This document shows positions 17,154 to 24,691 of a stretch of DNA of 64,000 nt, piece after piece. The notes below the pieces were generated by a model. That model did no database searches and was not told the DNA's origin. It saw only the letters and a program-made list of their open reading frames with translations. Origin of the DNA: Leptospira sp. WS4.C2 (GTDB lineage: Bacteria > Spirochaetota > Leptospiria > Leptospirales > Leptospiraceae); contig NZ_CP162139.1 of NCBI RefSeq assembly GCF_040833985.1, positions 186,001-250,000 of the forward strand, written 5' to 3'. Each line of letters starts with the position of its first letter. Position 1 is the stretch's first letter. Made by a program: the position numbers and the translations under genes.

Positions 17154-17603
17154 ATGTTCAATATAGAAACAAGGAAACTGTCACAAAACGATCTCAAGCA
17201 GTTTATAGAACTTATTTCTGTTTTTGAAGATGTGTTTGAAATGAAAAATTTTCAAAGGCCAAATCAAAGCTACGTCCAATCGCTTTTAGATCGGGATGAT
17301 TTTTTTGTTTTTGTTTCTATATTGGAAGGTAGAGTGGTCGGGGGACTCACCGCATACCTGTTACGACAATACTATTCCGAAAAACCTTTAGTTTATATTT
17401 ATGATCTAGCGGTCCAAACTCATCTGCAAAGGAAAGGAATTGGTAAATCACTCATTGCTTCCATCAACTCCTATTGCAAAGAAAAAGGGATGGAAGAAGT
17501 GTTTGTCCAAGCAGATTTAGCTGACGACTATGCATTGGATTTTTATAAGGCAACGGGTGGTCGTGCTGAGGATGTGGTGCATTTTTATTATCCGTTAGGA
17601 TAG
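17154..17603 (+). CDS. GNAT acetyltransferase of the AAC(3)-I type
   Basis: A 149-residue GNAT-fold acetyltransferase. ILEGRVVGGLTAYLL (about residues 59-73), VYIYDLAV (about 81-88), the acetyl-CoA loop RKGIGKSLI and VQADLADDYALDFYKATGG with the closing EDVVHF all follow the pattern of aminoglycoside 3-N-acetyltransferase type I enzymes. Close family members acetylate gentamicin-like drugs, but many chromosomal homologues have no shown drug activity. No integron, transposon or recombination site is seen around it, so it looks like a resident gene. It lies alone between two other small genes on the same strand. Confidence 0.82.
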   Translation: MFNIETRKLSQNDLKQFIELISVFEDVFEMKNFQRPNQSYVQSLLDRDDFFVFVSILEGRVVGGLTAYLLRQYYSEKPLVYIYDLAVQTHLQRKGIGKSLIASINSYCKEKGMEEVFVQADLADDYALDFYKATGGRAEDVVHFYYPLG

Positions 17604-17682
17604 CGGTGTATTAAAAATGGGTTTTATATAAATGAATACGCAAAATAATCATTCATTGAATAGATCAATTTAAACCATTCTA

Positions 17683-18080
17683 ATGATTTTTTTTAGCAGC
17701 ATCTTGTTAGTTTCGGTTATATTCGGACTTTGTTGCAGTAGAAAGAAGCTGAGAGAGAAGCCGAATGATTATGAGGTAAACACAGCCAAACAGTATGTTC
17801 AAACTTTTTTGAATATACCTAATGAAAGTCAAAACCTTACTCGCCAATCAGAATTTGATACTCATCGCAAAATCCAGTGTAAGAACTTATTTCTTTCTCG
17901 TTATAAATTAGATATAGGAAACAAATTTCCAATTTATTGGTATTTACAATTCAAATGTAAAAATTCAGAAAATACTTTTTCATTGCCATAGATTATCAGG
18001 ATTCGAATATAAAAAATGAATTAATCGTTAGGTATATTCAAGATGATTTCTTTCTAAAAAGAAAGATCATTCATTGGTAA
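17683..18080 (+). pseudogene. Small lipoprotein-like gene with an apparent frameshift in a T-tract
   Basis: The first open part (17683-17991, 102 residues) has a signal-like N-terminus with a Cys pair (FGLCCSRKK) resembling a lipobox, then a small unknown domain. It stops at TAG 17989-17991. In the -1 frame the sequence continues naturally through IDYQDSNIKNEL and DDFFLKRKIIHW to TAA 18078-18080. The shift falls at the run TTTTT (17976-17980); one more T would join both parts into about 132 residues. It could be a recent frameshift, a phase-variable tract or a sequencing error. No family was recognised. Confidence 0.5.
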
Positions 18081-18507
18081 GGAAATCCAGAATTTCACCA
18101 AAATATTTTGAGAAAAGAATCGGTTAATTAAGAAGTATAGTTGTATGCATATGCCATCAAATTTTCTCGGAACTATATTTCCTCAAAAGTCAAATCCATT
18201 TTATAGCTGAGCGAATATACGAATCACATTTATGTCACAGTTACTCGAGTTTAAACGTATAACATATATTTCCTTCTATTGTTTTGAGACTTGACAAACT
18301 CCAAAAAACTTATTCCCAAGTTTTCCTTCATTTTTACCCCCTCACTTTTTGCTAAATTCAATTTTAATGAATCCTGTGTTATCTAACCAACCCCGCGCCA
18401 GCGATAGTAGCGGAAATCCTTTCGTGAAGCGAAAGATTGGAGCGGATAGCGCGGTCGGTATTAAACGGAATAATAATCAACTAACGGATTCGAGGCGCCC
18501 ATAACAT
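18081..18507. other. Non-coding gap with no gene seen
   Basis: About 430 bp between the frameshifted lipoprotein gene and the convergent TetR gene. No convincing reading frame is seen on either strand. It is AT-rich up to about 18390, then abruptly more GC-rich because of a palindromic repeat. A TTGACA at 18291 has no good -10 partner. Confidence 0.6.
18393..18454. repeat. REP-like imperfect palindrome
   Basis: The outer arms CCGCGC (18393-18398) and GCGCGG (18449-18454) are complementary. The core CTTTCG-TGAAG-CGAAAG (18419-18435) forms a 6-bp stem extended by AAT/ATT around one bulged C. The repeated GAGCGGATAGC/GCGATAGTAGCGG words and the GC-rich composition stand out from the AT-rich surroundings. 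This fits a dispersed extragenic palindromic repeat, but only one copy is in this window, so repetition cannot be shown here. Confidence 0.55.
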
Positions 18508-19140
18508 TTAACCTGGGTTTTTTAATGCAGGCATCACAACTTGGTCAATCAATGCGATGAAGAGAGCTTTGTCTGGAGGTTTTCTTTCGATGAGGGCTCG
18601 GTATGTTGCCATGGAGTTTAGCACTTTACAAACAAGTTCTACATTTGCCTTTTTGGAAATTTCTCCGCGTTCCATGGCTCTTTGGATGAGGGTTCGGTTC
18701 ACTTCCGTCCAAGGACCAAAGATTTCAGTGATTCCCTTTTTTTCGATTTCATCATCTAACCAAAATGTCCCAAGGCCGCCGAGTACTCGAAGTTTTGCGT
18801 TGGCTTCTTCCATCGAATGGGGTTTGAGAATGGCTAAAAAATCATTTCTAAGAGAACCCGTATCGGGAATTTTTTCGAGTTCTAACTGGTTGCGATTCAT
18901 CCAAATCAACGCATCTTTGACAAGTTTGACTTTGGACGGCCAACGGCGGTAACAGGCTGCCTTTCCCGTTCCTACTTTGATGGCGATTTTGTCCATAGTC
19001 ATTCCATCAAACCCTTCTTCGGCAAGCATCTCAATGGTTGCCTTGAGAATGGATGCATCAAGTGACGGGTCTCGTTTCCTCCCGAGGACCGGTGTTTGCG
19101 GGGTTGTTTTCGAAACTGTTTCTCTTTTTTTCTTTTCCAT
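18508..19140 (-). CDS. TetR-family transcriptional regulator
   Basis: A 210-residue repressor-type protein. The N-terminal helix-turn-helix (about residues 25-70) includes EMLAEEGFDGMTMDKIAIKV and CYRRWPSK, diagnostic of TetR/AcrR proteins. The helical C-terminal domain would bind a ligand; it resembles the TetR_C_11 type in outline (MEEANAKLRVLGGLGTFWLD). The gene is divergent from a short-chain dehydrogenase, and two palindromes lie between them. It probably represses itself and the dehydrogenase. The ligand is unknown. Confidence 0.9.
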   Translation of the reverse strand: MEKKKRETVSKTTPQTPVLGRKRDPSLDASILKATIEMLAEEGFDGMTMDKIAIKVGTGKAACYRRWPSKVKLVKDALIWMNRNQLELEKIPDTGSLRNDFLAILKPHSMEEANAKLRVLGGLGTFWLDDEIEKKGITEIFGPWTEVNRTLIQRAMERGEISKKANVELVCKVLNSMATYRALIERKPPDKALFIALIDQVVMPALKNPG

Positions 19141-19145
19141 CGAAT

Positions 19146-19158
19146 TGTTATTATAACA
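19146..19158. promoter_or_regulatory. Palindrome at the tetR start, possible operator
   Basis: TGTTATTATAACA is a perfect inverted repeat (6-1-6) five bases upstream of the tetR start codon. Its position over the ribosome-binding region suits autorepression, but it could also be a chance AT-rich palindrome. Confidence 0.35.
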
Positions 19159-19335
19159 TACAAAAATCTTTTCAAAAACGAATGGAACTACCTTTTTACT
19201 AAGCCGGTGGATACGAATCTCAGCTTTTGTTGTTTGGTAATGGCATTCTGAATGTTAAAATTCCCTTTTTTTTTATTGACCTGAGAAATACATATTTTCA
19301 ATGTCCATATACGAGACTTACTAGTTCCGATACTG

Positions 19336-19347
19336 TACGGTTCCGTA
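19336..19347. promoter_or_regulatory. Palindromic TetR-type operator candidate upstream of the SDR gene
   Basis: TACGG-TT-CCGTA is a perfect 5-2-5 inverted repeat inside CTGTACGGTTCCGTAAA, between the divergent tetR and SDR genes and about 60 bp before the SDR start. Operators of this look are common for TetR proteins that control adjacent oxidoreductases. Not tested here. Confidence 0.5.
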
Positions 19348-19408
19348 AATAGATGCGGACCAAATGGCTTTGGAGTTGAAGGAAATATTTGAATAGGAGT
19401 ATGGAAAG

Positions 19409-20176
19409 ATGGAAACAATGAATACACGCATTGTCCTTGTCACTGGGGCAAACCAAGGGATTGGTTATCAGGTAGCCAAAGAATTGGCGATGAAAGGAAT
19501 GAAAGTTCTTGTAGGGTCACGCGACAAAAAACGAGGTGAAACAGTGGCAAAAGAGATTGGGTTCGGCAGTGTAGCAATCCCATTGGATGTAACAGACCGT
19601 CAGTCGATTGCAGACGCAGCTGAGAGCATAAAAAAACAATTTGGACACCTGGATGTTCTGGTAAACAATGCAGGAATTTCCAATACAAGGATGCAAAAAC
19701 TGGGTTTATCCATGCATGAGTACATGGCATCGTCTCGGGCAAGCATCGCATCAATTGATGAAATGCGTGTTGTTTGGGATACCAATGTATTTGGAGTACT
19801 TGCTGTGTACCAGGCGCTGTTACCATTACTTCGGGAATCCAAAGATGCTCGTATCGTCAACGTATCAAGCACGCTTGGATCACTCACCGCCAACGCAGAT
19901 CCTAACTCAGGTTATAGTTCCTTTTACAATCCTGTTTATGCGGCATCCAAAACAGCACTCAATGGGATCACTCTTTCGATGATGTTGGAATTGAAAGATA
20001 CAACAATTAAGGTGAATTTGGTATCTCCAGGTTTTACAAAATCGGCCCTGACAAATTTTGAAGGGTTTGAGAGCCTTGAAGATGGAGCACGGGAAGTGGT
20101 GAGGGTTGCCGAGCTTGGACCAGAGGGACCAACTGGTACCTTTACCACATGGAATAATGTTCCTGTTCCTTGGTAG
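19409..20176 (+). CDS. Short-chain dehydrogenase/reductase (SDR)
   Basis: A 255-residue classical SDR. The cofactor loop TGANQGIG (about residues 12-19), NNAG (about 87-90), the catalytic Ser in VNVSSTLG, and YAASK (Tyr and Lys of the active site) are all present. The Ser/Tyr/Lys triad and NADP-type GSRDKKRG region suggest an NADPH carbonyl reductase; the 'NANAGI'-like insert in the middle is close to carbonyl reductase/menthol-type SDRs. AGGAG (19395-19399) is nine bases ahead of ATG 19409. It is divergent from tetR, whose product likely controls it. The substrate is unknown. Confidence 0.93.
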   Translation: METMNTRIVLVTGANQGIGYQVAKELAMKGMKVLVGSRDKKRGETVAKEIGFGSVAIPLDVTDRQSIADAAESIKKQFGHLDVLVNNAGISNTRMQKLGLSMHEYMASSRASIASIDEMRVVWDTNVFGVLAVYQALLPLLRESKDARIVNVSSTLGSLTANADPNSGYSSFYNPVYAASKTALNGITLSMMLELKDTTIKVNLVSPGFTKSALTNFEGFESLEDGAREVVRVAELGPEGPTGTFTTWNNVPVPW

Positions 20177-20204
20177 GATGAAGCAAGGTATCGTTAAACT
20201 GAAA

Positions 20205-20255
20205 CTAACGCCTGCTAATAAATGATTAGAGCTTCATTCGCTTATCATCCGTTAG
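20205..20255. repeat. Nested inverted repeat between convergent genes
   Basis: CTAACG (20205-20210) and CGTTAG (20250-20255) are complementary. Inside, CTAAT (20215-20219) pairs with ATTAG (20225-20229). It lies between the SDR stop and the GFA gene stop and overlaps the latter. It may help end transcription from both sides, though there is no strong T-run. Confidence 0.3.
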
Positions 20256-20668
20256 GTTTTAGGCATCTTTTCAAATTTTGGAAGGACTGGGTCGAGATGG
20301 TCCCAAGGAAATCCACTCACTGTGTATGTTACTGCTTGTGGTTTGTAGCGACTTGGATCATCAAGACTTGTGGCATGTACTGTGAACAGGGTTGGCATGG
20401 CAGCAAACGTCATATAGACGGGGGAACCACATTTGGGGCAAAAGCTACTTGTTTTGGTATTGCCGCTATCCCCAATCATATCAAAATGTGAAGCTTCTCC
20501 TTCGAGTTTTACTGCAGCACGGGAGGGAAAGGTAAGATACGATCCATGTCCTGTTCCACTCATTCGTTGGCAGTCTTTGCATTGGCAATCATTCATAAAT
20601 ATTGGTTCGTCAGAAATGTTATAACGAATAACACCGCAAGCACATCCGCCAGAATAGGGTAGGTTCAT
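20252..20668 (-). CDS. GFA-family (glutathione-dependent formaldehyde-activating-like) zinc protein
   Basis: A 138-residue protein. The zinc ligands are clear: GGCACG near the N-terminus, CQCKDCQR (about residues 28-35) and CPKCGSP (about 77-83). This is the GFA/CENP-V fold; the founding member helps formaldehyde react with glutathione, but most homologues have no proven activity. The family length of 120-150 residues fits. It is convergent with the SDR gene and followed on the same strand side by the SRPBCC/ArsR pair. No signal peptide is seen, so it is probably cytoplasmic. Confidence 0.88.
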   Translation of the reverse strand: MNLPYSGGCACGVIRYNISDEPIFMNDCQCKDCQRMSGTGHGSYLTFPSRAAVKLEGEASHFDMIGDSGNTKTSSFCPKCGSPVYMTFAAMPTLFTVHATSLDDPSRYKPQAVTYTVSGFPWDHLDPVLPKFEKMPKT

Positions 20669-20724
20669 ATTAGTTCTCCATGGATCAGTATTAGAAACAT
20701 TATATCTTTAAGCTGGGAATGCAT

Positions 20725-21198
20725 TTAAGTCACAGGTAGATGATGGGCCAAAGGATGTCCTGATTCCAGAAATGTTTTTAGATTCGATAAAACACTTGGC
20801 CAACCTGAAGAGATCCCTGCAAACATTTGTGGATCTAGATTTTCGTGTGTCACCACCAAACGAACGAGTCCATTCGCGTAAGGTTCAATTACAAATGTGA
20901 CACGAGCATGTTTTGATTCTTCTTCCATTTCATTGGGACGGACCCAGGTTAGCACCAAACGATGGGGAGGTGAACTTTCGACAACCTTACCTATGATATC
21001 AACAGTTTTTGCTTCATCCACTTTTTCATGTTTCCAAACCGAACCTGGTTTCCAATCTGAAACATTGATGTGAGCTGGATTCTTTGCTAATGGATCAAGC
21101 CAATACTTTTGTGTGATTTCTGGATCAATGAGTGCATTCCAGACTTTTTCTGGTGTGCTGAGTATATACGTGACATAGACGAAACTATTTTTTTCCAT
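20725..21198 (-). CDS. SRPBCC (AHSA1-like) family protein
   Basis: A 157-residue START/Bet v1-like domain protein. FVYVTYILSTPEKVWNALIDPE at the N-terminus and the closing GWPSVLSNLKTFLESG are the usual edges of AHSA1/CalC-like proteins, which enclose a hydrophobic ligand pocket. It overlaps the ArsR gene by 14 bases, so the two are translated together. ArsR-SRPBCC pairs are a common bacterial module of unknown ligand. It is probably cytoplasmic. The role is inferred only. Confidence 0.88.
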   Translation of the reverse strand: MEKNSFVYVTYILSTPEKVWNALIDPEITQKYWLDPLAKNPAHINVSDWKPGSVWKHEKVDEAKTVDIIGKVVESSPPHRLVLTWVRPNEMEEESKHARVTFVIEPYANGLVRLVVTHENLDPQMFAGISSGWPSVLSNLKTFLESGHPLAHHLPVT

Positions 21199-21529
21199 CG
21201 TTTTCTCCTTCCAATTGCACCTTCAGGTCGTACAAAAATCCTAGGCGATTTTCTTCAAATTTTCGAACCCAACGTTCATAAACCTCATGAATCGGCACGG
21301 GATTGATGAAGTGGAGTTTCTCTCTCCCTTTCCAAACAACCGAAACCAAATTGGCACTAATGAGGACTTCTATGTGTTGTGTTGCCGATTGCCTTTGCAT
21401 ATCGAGCCTTTCACAAAGAGCAGAGAGAGTTTGGCCATTCTCTGCATACAGAAGATCGAGCACTTTCCTGCGACTCGGATCCGCCAGTGCCTTGAATACC
21501 TTGTCAGCTCCTTCCATTTCCTTCAACAT
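21185..21529 (-). CDS. ArsR-family winged-helix repressor
   Basis: A 114-residue winged-helix regulator. ADKVFKALADPSRRKVLDLLY is the classic ArsR opening, and LCERLDMQRQSATQHIEVLISANLV (about residues 37-61) is the recognition helix-turn-helix. There is no obvious metal-binding Cys cluster, so this is the SRPBCC-paired, non-metal branch. A perfect 20-bp palindrome lies just upstream of its start (21542-21561), very likely its own operator. The next gene, an SRPBCC protein, overlaps its 3' end. Confidence 0.9.
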   Translation of the reverse strand: MLKEMEGADKVFKALADPSRRKVLDLLYAENGQTLSALCERLDMQRQSATQHIEVLISANLVSVVWKGREKLHFINPVPIHEVYERWVRKFEENRLGFLYDLKVQLEGENDGKK

Positions 21530-21541
21530 GCAAGAATCAAT

Positions 21542-21561
21542 ATGCAGGTATTTACCTGCAT
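21542..21561. promoter_or_regulatory. ArsR operator candidate: perfect 9-2-9 palindrome
   Basis: ATGCAGGTATTTACCTGCAT is a perfect inverted repeat with a two-base centre, 12 bases before the arsR start codon. Its position covers the likely promoter, which suits autorepression of the arsR-SRPBCC pair. Confidence 0.65.
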
Positions 21562-21645
21562 GTCAAGAATGATTTGGAGTTGGGGATAGAAAAAAGAGTG
21601 GGATCAGGGAGGGAGAAGTTATGTCACCTGAAGGATCATACCACT

Positions 21646-23652
21646 TTACGGTAATGGAATTCCTTCTTTTTTTAAAAGGTTTAAAAATTCAGTTTCAGAT
21701 ACCAGGGTGACACCAAGTTCGGTGGCTTTATCTAATTTAGAGCCTGCACCGGGGCCGTAGAGCAAGTGGGTGGTTTTGGAGGAGACACCAGAAACTTTTT
21801 TACCACCGTGTTTGGTGATGAGGTCCATGGCGATGTCTCGAGGTTGGAAGTTTTCGAAACTTCCGGTCACACACCAACTTTGACCCACAAACGGTTGTAT
21901 GTCGCTTTTTTCAGTTTCATCGGCTTGAAATTTTAGGCCGAGTTTGATCAGAGTTTTTACCAGTTTGAGTGTTTCTTTGTCTTTTAGGTGAGTGAGTAAG
22001 GCTTCAATGGTTCGGGGGCCGATTCCGTGAATCGAAGTTAGTTCTTCTTCCGCATTTTTGGACTTTGTTAAGGCGAGGAGTTTTTCCCAAGAATCAAACC
22101 CATGTTCAATGAGGATTTCTGTTACCTTGGGGCCTACTTCACTTAAACCAATGGAAGGTAAGGTAAAACGAAAATCTTTTTCTTTGGATTTTTCTATGGC
22201 ATCAAAAATAATTTTGACCGATTTTTCGGCGAAACCATCTAATTCGAGTATTTCGGTTTTATGTTTTTCTAATGTATATAGATCGGATATGTCTTTGACC
22301 CAACCTTTTTCAAAAAAAACTTGGATTTGTTTTTCGCCGAGGCCTTCGATGTTCATTTGTTTTTTGGAACAAAAGAAAATGAGTTGATTTAGTTTTCGTT
22401 CAGGGCAGTTGCGATTGGTGCAAAAAAAATCAACGGAGTCGTCTACTTTTGTTAGTTTGGTTTTGCAAGAAGGGCATTCTTTTGGTAAAACAAAAACAGT
22501 TTTTGGTGGTACGGTTACTTTTTCCACAGCGGGAATAATTTCCCCACGTTTCGAGATCAGTACTTTTGCACCGATTCCTGCACCTAGTTGGTCGATATAG
22601 TCTTGGTTATGTAAGGTGGCATAAGTGACCGTGGTTCCTGCAAGGGAGATGGGTGTCACTTTGGCTCTCGGTGTGATTTTTCCCGTCCGGCCAATGGCAA
22701 AATCAATTTCTTCAATTACAGTTTCTTTGAGTAAGGCATCAAATTTAAAGGCTCGGGCCCAGCGGGGTGATTGGCTTGTTTCACCCAGGTTTTCGCGAAG
22801 GTTCAGGTCATCGAGTTTAATCACGAGTCCATCGACAGGGAATGGCATTGTGTCTTTTTTCTTTCGGAAGGATTCAATTTCTTTTACGAGGTTTTTTCCT
22901 TTGATGATGGTGGAATCGGGAGCGAGGGGAAACTTTTCTTTTTTTAATAGGTTTATGATATCTTTGTGTTTGTTGATTCCTTTGCGTGATGATGAAAAAT
23001 ATACATCATATACATAAATTCTTAACGGACGTTTGGCGACTTCATTTGGATCTTTTTGTTTGATGGAACCTGCACTTAAGTTTCTTGGATTGGCAAACTT
23101 TCCACCGTATTCCTCATTGAACTCTTCAAAATCGGAGAAGGTCATAAAAATTTCTCCGCGGACGGACAAGTTTAACGGTTCGGATAAATTTTGTGGGATG
23201 GATTCGATGGTTTTGACATTTTCTGTGACAACGTCTCCAATTCCACCGGAGCCTCTCGTCACACAGTGAGTGAGTTTTCCGTTTTCATAGTATAACAAGA
23301 TAGAGGCGCCATCAATTTTCCATTCTAAGGAATAAAGTTCTTCAAGGCCTGTTTTTTCTAACCATTCTGAGAGTTCGGTTTCATTATAAGTATTTTCTAA
23401 AGATAAAACTGGAACTTTATGTTTGAACTTGCTGAATTGGGGAGAGAGATCCGATCCCACTTGTGCTGTGGGTGAAGTATCGGTCGCCAAACTGGGGTTC
23501 GCTTTTTCAAGAGACTGTAACTCTTTGACTAAAAGGTCAAACTCTTTGTCCGAAATTTTAGGTGTATTGTCTTTATAGTAAAGATCGTTGTGTTTTTGAA
23601 TCTCTTTGTGAAGTTCTGCGATTCGTTTGGCAGGATTATCTTTTTTAGGCAA
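21646..23652 (-). CDS. ligA: NAD-dependent DNA ligase LigA
   Basis: A 668-residue NAD+-dependent DNA ligase that seals nicks in replication and repair. The adenylation Lys is in EWKIDGAS (about residue 117). A four-Cys zinc finger (CPSCKTKL ... CTNRNCPE), helix-hairpin-helix repeats (about 500-590) and a C-terminal BRCT domain (PFVGQSWCVTGSF, about 595-668) are in standard order. Length is normal. The start is TTG at 23652, directly after the TGA of the M23 gene, with AGGGG about ten bases ahead; no better start is seen. It is likely cotranscribed with the M23 gene. Confidence 0.97.
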   Translation of the reverse strand: MPKKDNPAKRIAELHKEIQKHNDLYYKDNTPKISDKEFDLLVKELQSLEKANPSLATDTSPTAQVGSDLSPQFSKFKHKVPVLSLENTYNETELSEWLEKTGLEELYSLEWKIDGASILLYYENGKLTHCVTRGSGGIGDVVTENVKTIESIPQNLSEPLNLSVRGEIFMTFSDFEEFNEEYGGKFANPRNLSAGSIKQKDPNEVAKRPLRIYVYDVYFSSSRKGINKHKDIINLLKKEKFPLAPDSTIIKGKNLVKEIESFRKKKDTMPFPVDGLVIKLDDLNLRENLGETSQSPRWARAFKFDALLKETVIEEIDFAIGRTGKITPRAKVTPISLAGTTVTYATLHNQDYIDQLGAGIGAKVLISKRGEIIPAVEKVTVPPKTVFVLPKECPSCKTKLTKVDDSVDFFCTNRNCPERKLNQLIFFCSKKQMNIEGLGEKQIQVFFEKGWVKDISDLYTLEKHKTEILELDGFAEKSVKIIFDAIEKSKEKDFRFTLPSIGLSEVGPKVTEILIEHGFDSWEKLLALTKSKNAEEELTSIHGIGPRTIEALLTHLKDKETLKLVKTLIKLGLKFQADETEKSDIQPFVGQSWCVTGSFENFQPRDIAMDLITKHGGKKVSGVSSKTTHLLYGPGAGSKLDKATELGVTLVSETEFLNLLKKEGIPLP

Positions 23653-24666
23653 TCAGTAAACCCCTGCTTGCATGTATTGTTCTGGATCTGTTTTTCCTTC
23701 TTCGGAAATAAAAATTTCATAATGTAAGTGAGGACCCGTTACGTTTCCTGTGGCACCCACTTCAGCGATTTGTTCCCCGGCTTTGACTTCTTGTCCGCTT
23801 CTTACGTAAATTCGTGAGCAGTGACCGTATAACGTGCTAAAGCCGAAGTCATGTTGAATGATCACATGATGCCCGTATCCCACGTTGGAATAAGTGACAC
23901 GAACCACTCTACCAGGTGCCGAGGCGTAAATTGGCGTTCCAGTGGCATTTGCCATATCCAAACCGTCATGGTATTCCCAATAACCAGTAGTAGGTGACTT
24001 TCTCATACCAAAGGGAGAGGTCAAGTTATAGGAATACATTGGGTTAAAAAGAGGGGAACGAGATAAAATATCTGAACGTTGGTATAAAAATTGGTAATTT
24101 GCTTCCACCAAACGTTGGTAATTGTCCATTCGGTGTTTTAGTTGGCGAAGGTCGTATATTTCACTTAAGTACTTGCGACCCACATCCAACTGTTTGTCTT
24201 CTTTTTCTTCTTTTTGTAATGATTCGACCGCAGATGTTTCGATCCAATCCTCTGTGGGAATTTTTAGAAGTTCATCATCACTTCCATCAATGAGAGTAAA
24301 GAGTTCTAACATGTTTTCATTCAGTTTAGAATACTCTTCTTTCATCTCCTCTAGTTGGCTTGCATGAGTGATGTATGTATCAAAATAAGTTCCGTAGATT
24401 TTGGAGAGTTGGTTGATTTGGGTTTGGGTGTTACTGGAACGAAAAATTCCAAAGATGGCAAGGCTAAGAAGCCCTACAGTCAGAGCCAAAAAGAATAGAA
24501 TGGTAAAATGAGAAATTTGGAAGTGGAAAGAACTATCATATCCATGAGGAATGACGAGAATGGTCATCCGTTGGTGACCTTTTTCTTTCACCTTATCAAT
24601 CTGTTTCTTGATTTTCGGGTTGTCCTGTGAAAAAACAGACCTAATCTCTTTAATTTTCTTCTTCAT
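23653..24666 (-). CDS. M23-family metallopeptidase (LytM/NlpD type), membrane-anchored
   Basis: A 337-residue protein with a cytoplasmic N-terminus, one membrane helix (about residues 45-67), a coiled-coil region (about 70-140) and a C-terminal M23 domain. The metal ligands appear as HDGLD (His and Asp of the HxxxD motif) and HLHYE. It would cut, or regulate cutting of, peptidoglycan cross-links in the periplasm. It lies just upstream of ligA. Its start codon is within about 25 bp of the divergent SanA-like gene. Active-site residues are complete, so it is probably a real hydrolase. Confidence 0.92.
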   Translation of the reverse strand: MKKKIKEIRSVFSQDNPKIKKQIDKVKEKGHQRMTILVIPHGYDSSFHFQISHFTILFFLALTVGLLSLAIFGIFRSSNTQTQINQLSKIYGTYFDTYITHASQLEEMKEEYSKLNENMLELFTLIDGSDDELLKIPTEDWIETSAVESLQKEEKEDKQLDVGRKYLSEIYDLRQLKHRMDNYQRLVEANYQFLYQRSDILSRSPLFNPMYSYNLTSPFGMRKSPTTGYWEYHDGLDMANATGTPIYASAPGRVVRVTYSNVGYGHHVIIQHDFGFSTLYGHCSRIYVRSGQEVKAGEQIAEVGATGNVTGPHLHYEIFISEEGKTDPEQYMQAGVY

Positions 24667-24691
24667 GACGAACCGCGTGTCCTACATAAAT

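Noticed and set aside
16682..18080. Gene cassette array made of DUF1801, AAC(3)-I-like and small lipoprotein genes
   Set aside because: The three genes are small, on one strand and evenly spaced, but the gaps lack recombination sites or shared repeats.
18241..18320. TTGACA at 18291 as a promoter
   Set aside because: No -10 element at the right distance and no gene downstream on that strand.
19600..19982. Several frames overlapping the SDR gene
   Set aside because: All are in other frames of a clear SDR with an intact active site.
20205..20255. Possible integron attC site near the SDR gene
   Set aside because: GTTAGGT fits a right core site, but the left arm (AACTAAC) does not match RYYYAAC, the spacers at 17072-17153 and 17604-17682 show no attC-like arms, and no integrase is visible. 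Treated as a simple inverted repeat.
24608..24691. Longer SanA-like protein starting at 24608
   Set aside because: That start lies inside the divergent M23 gene; the first Met fitting a membrane-anchor N-terminus is 24665 or 24692.
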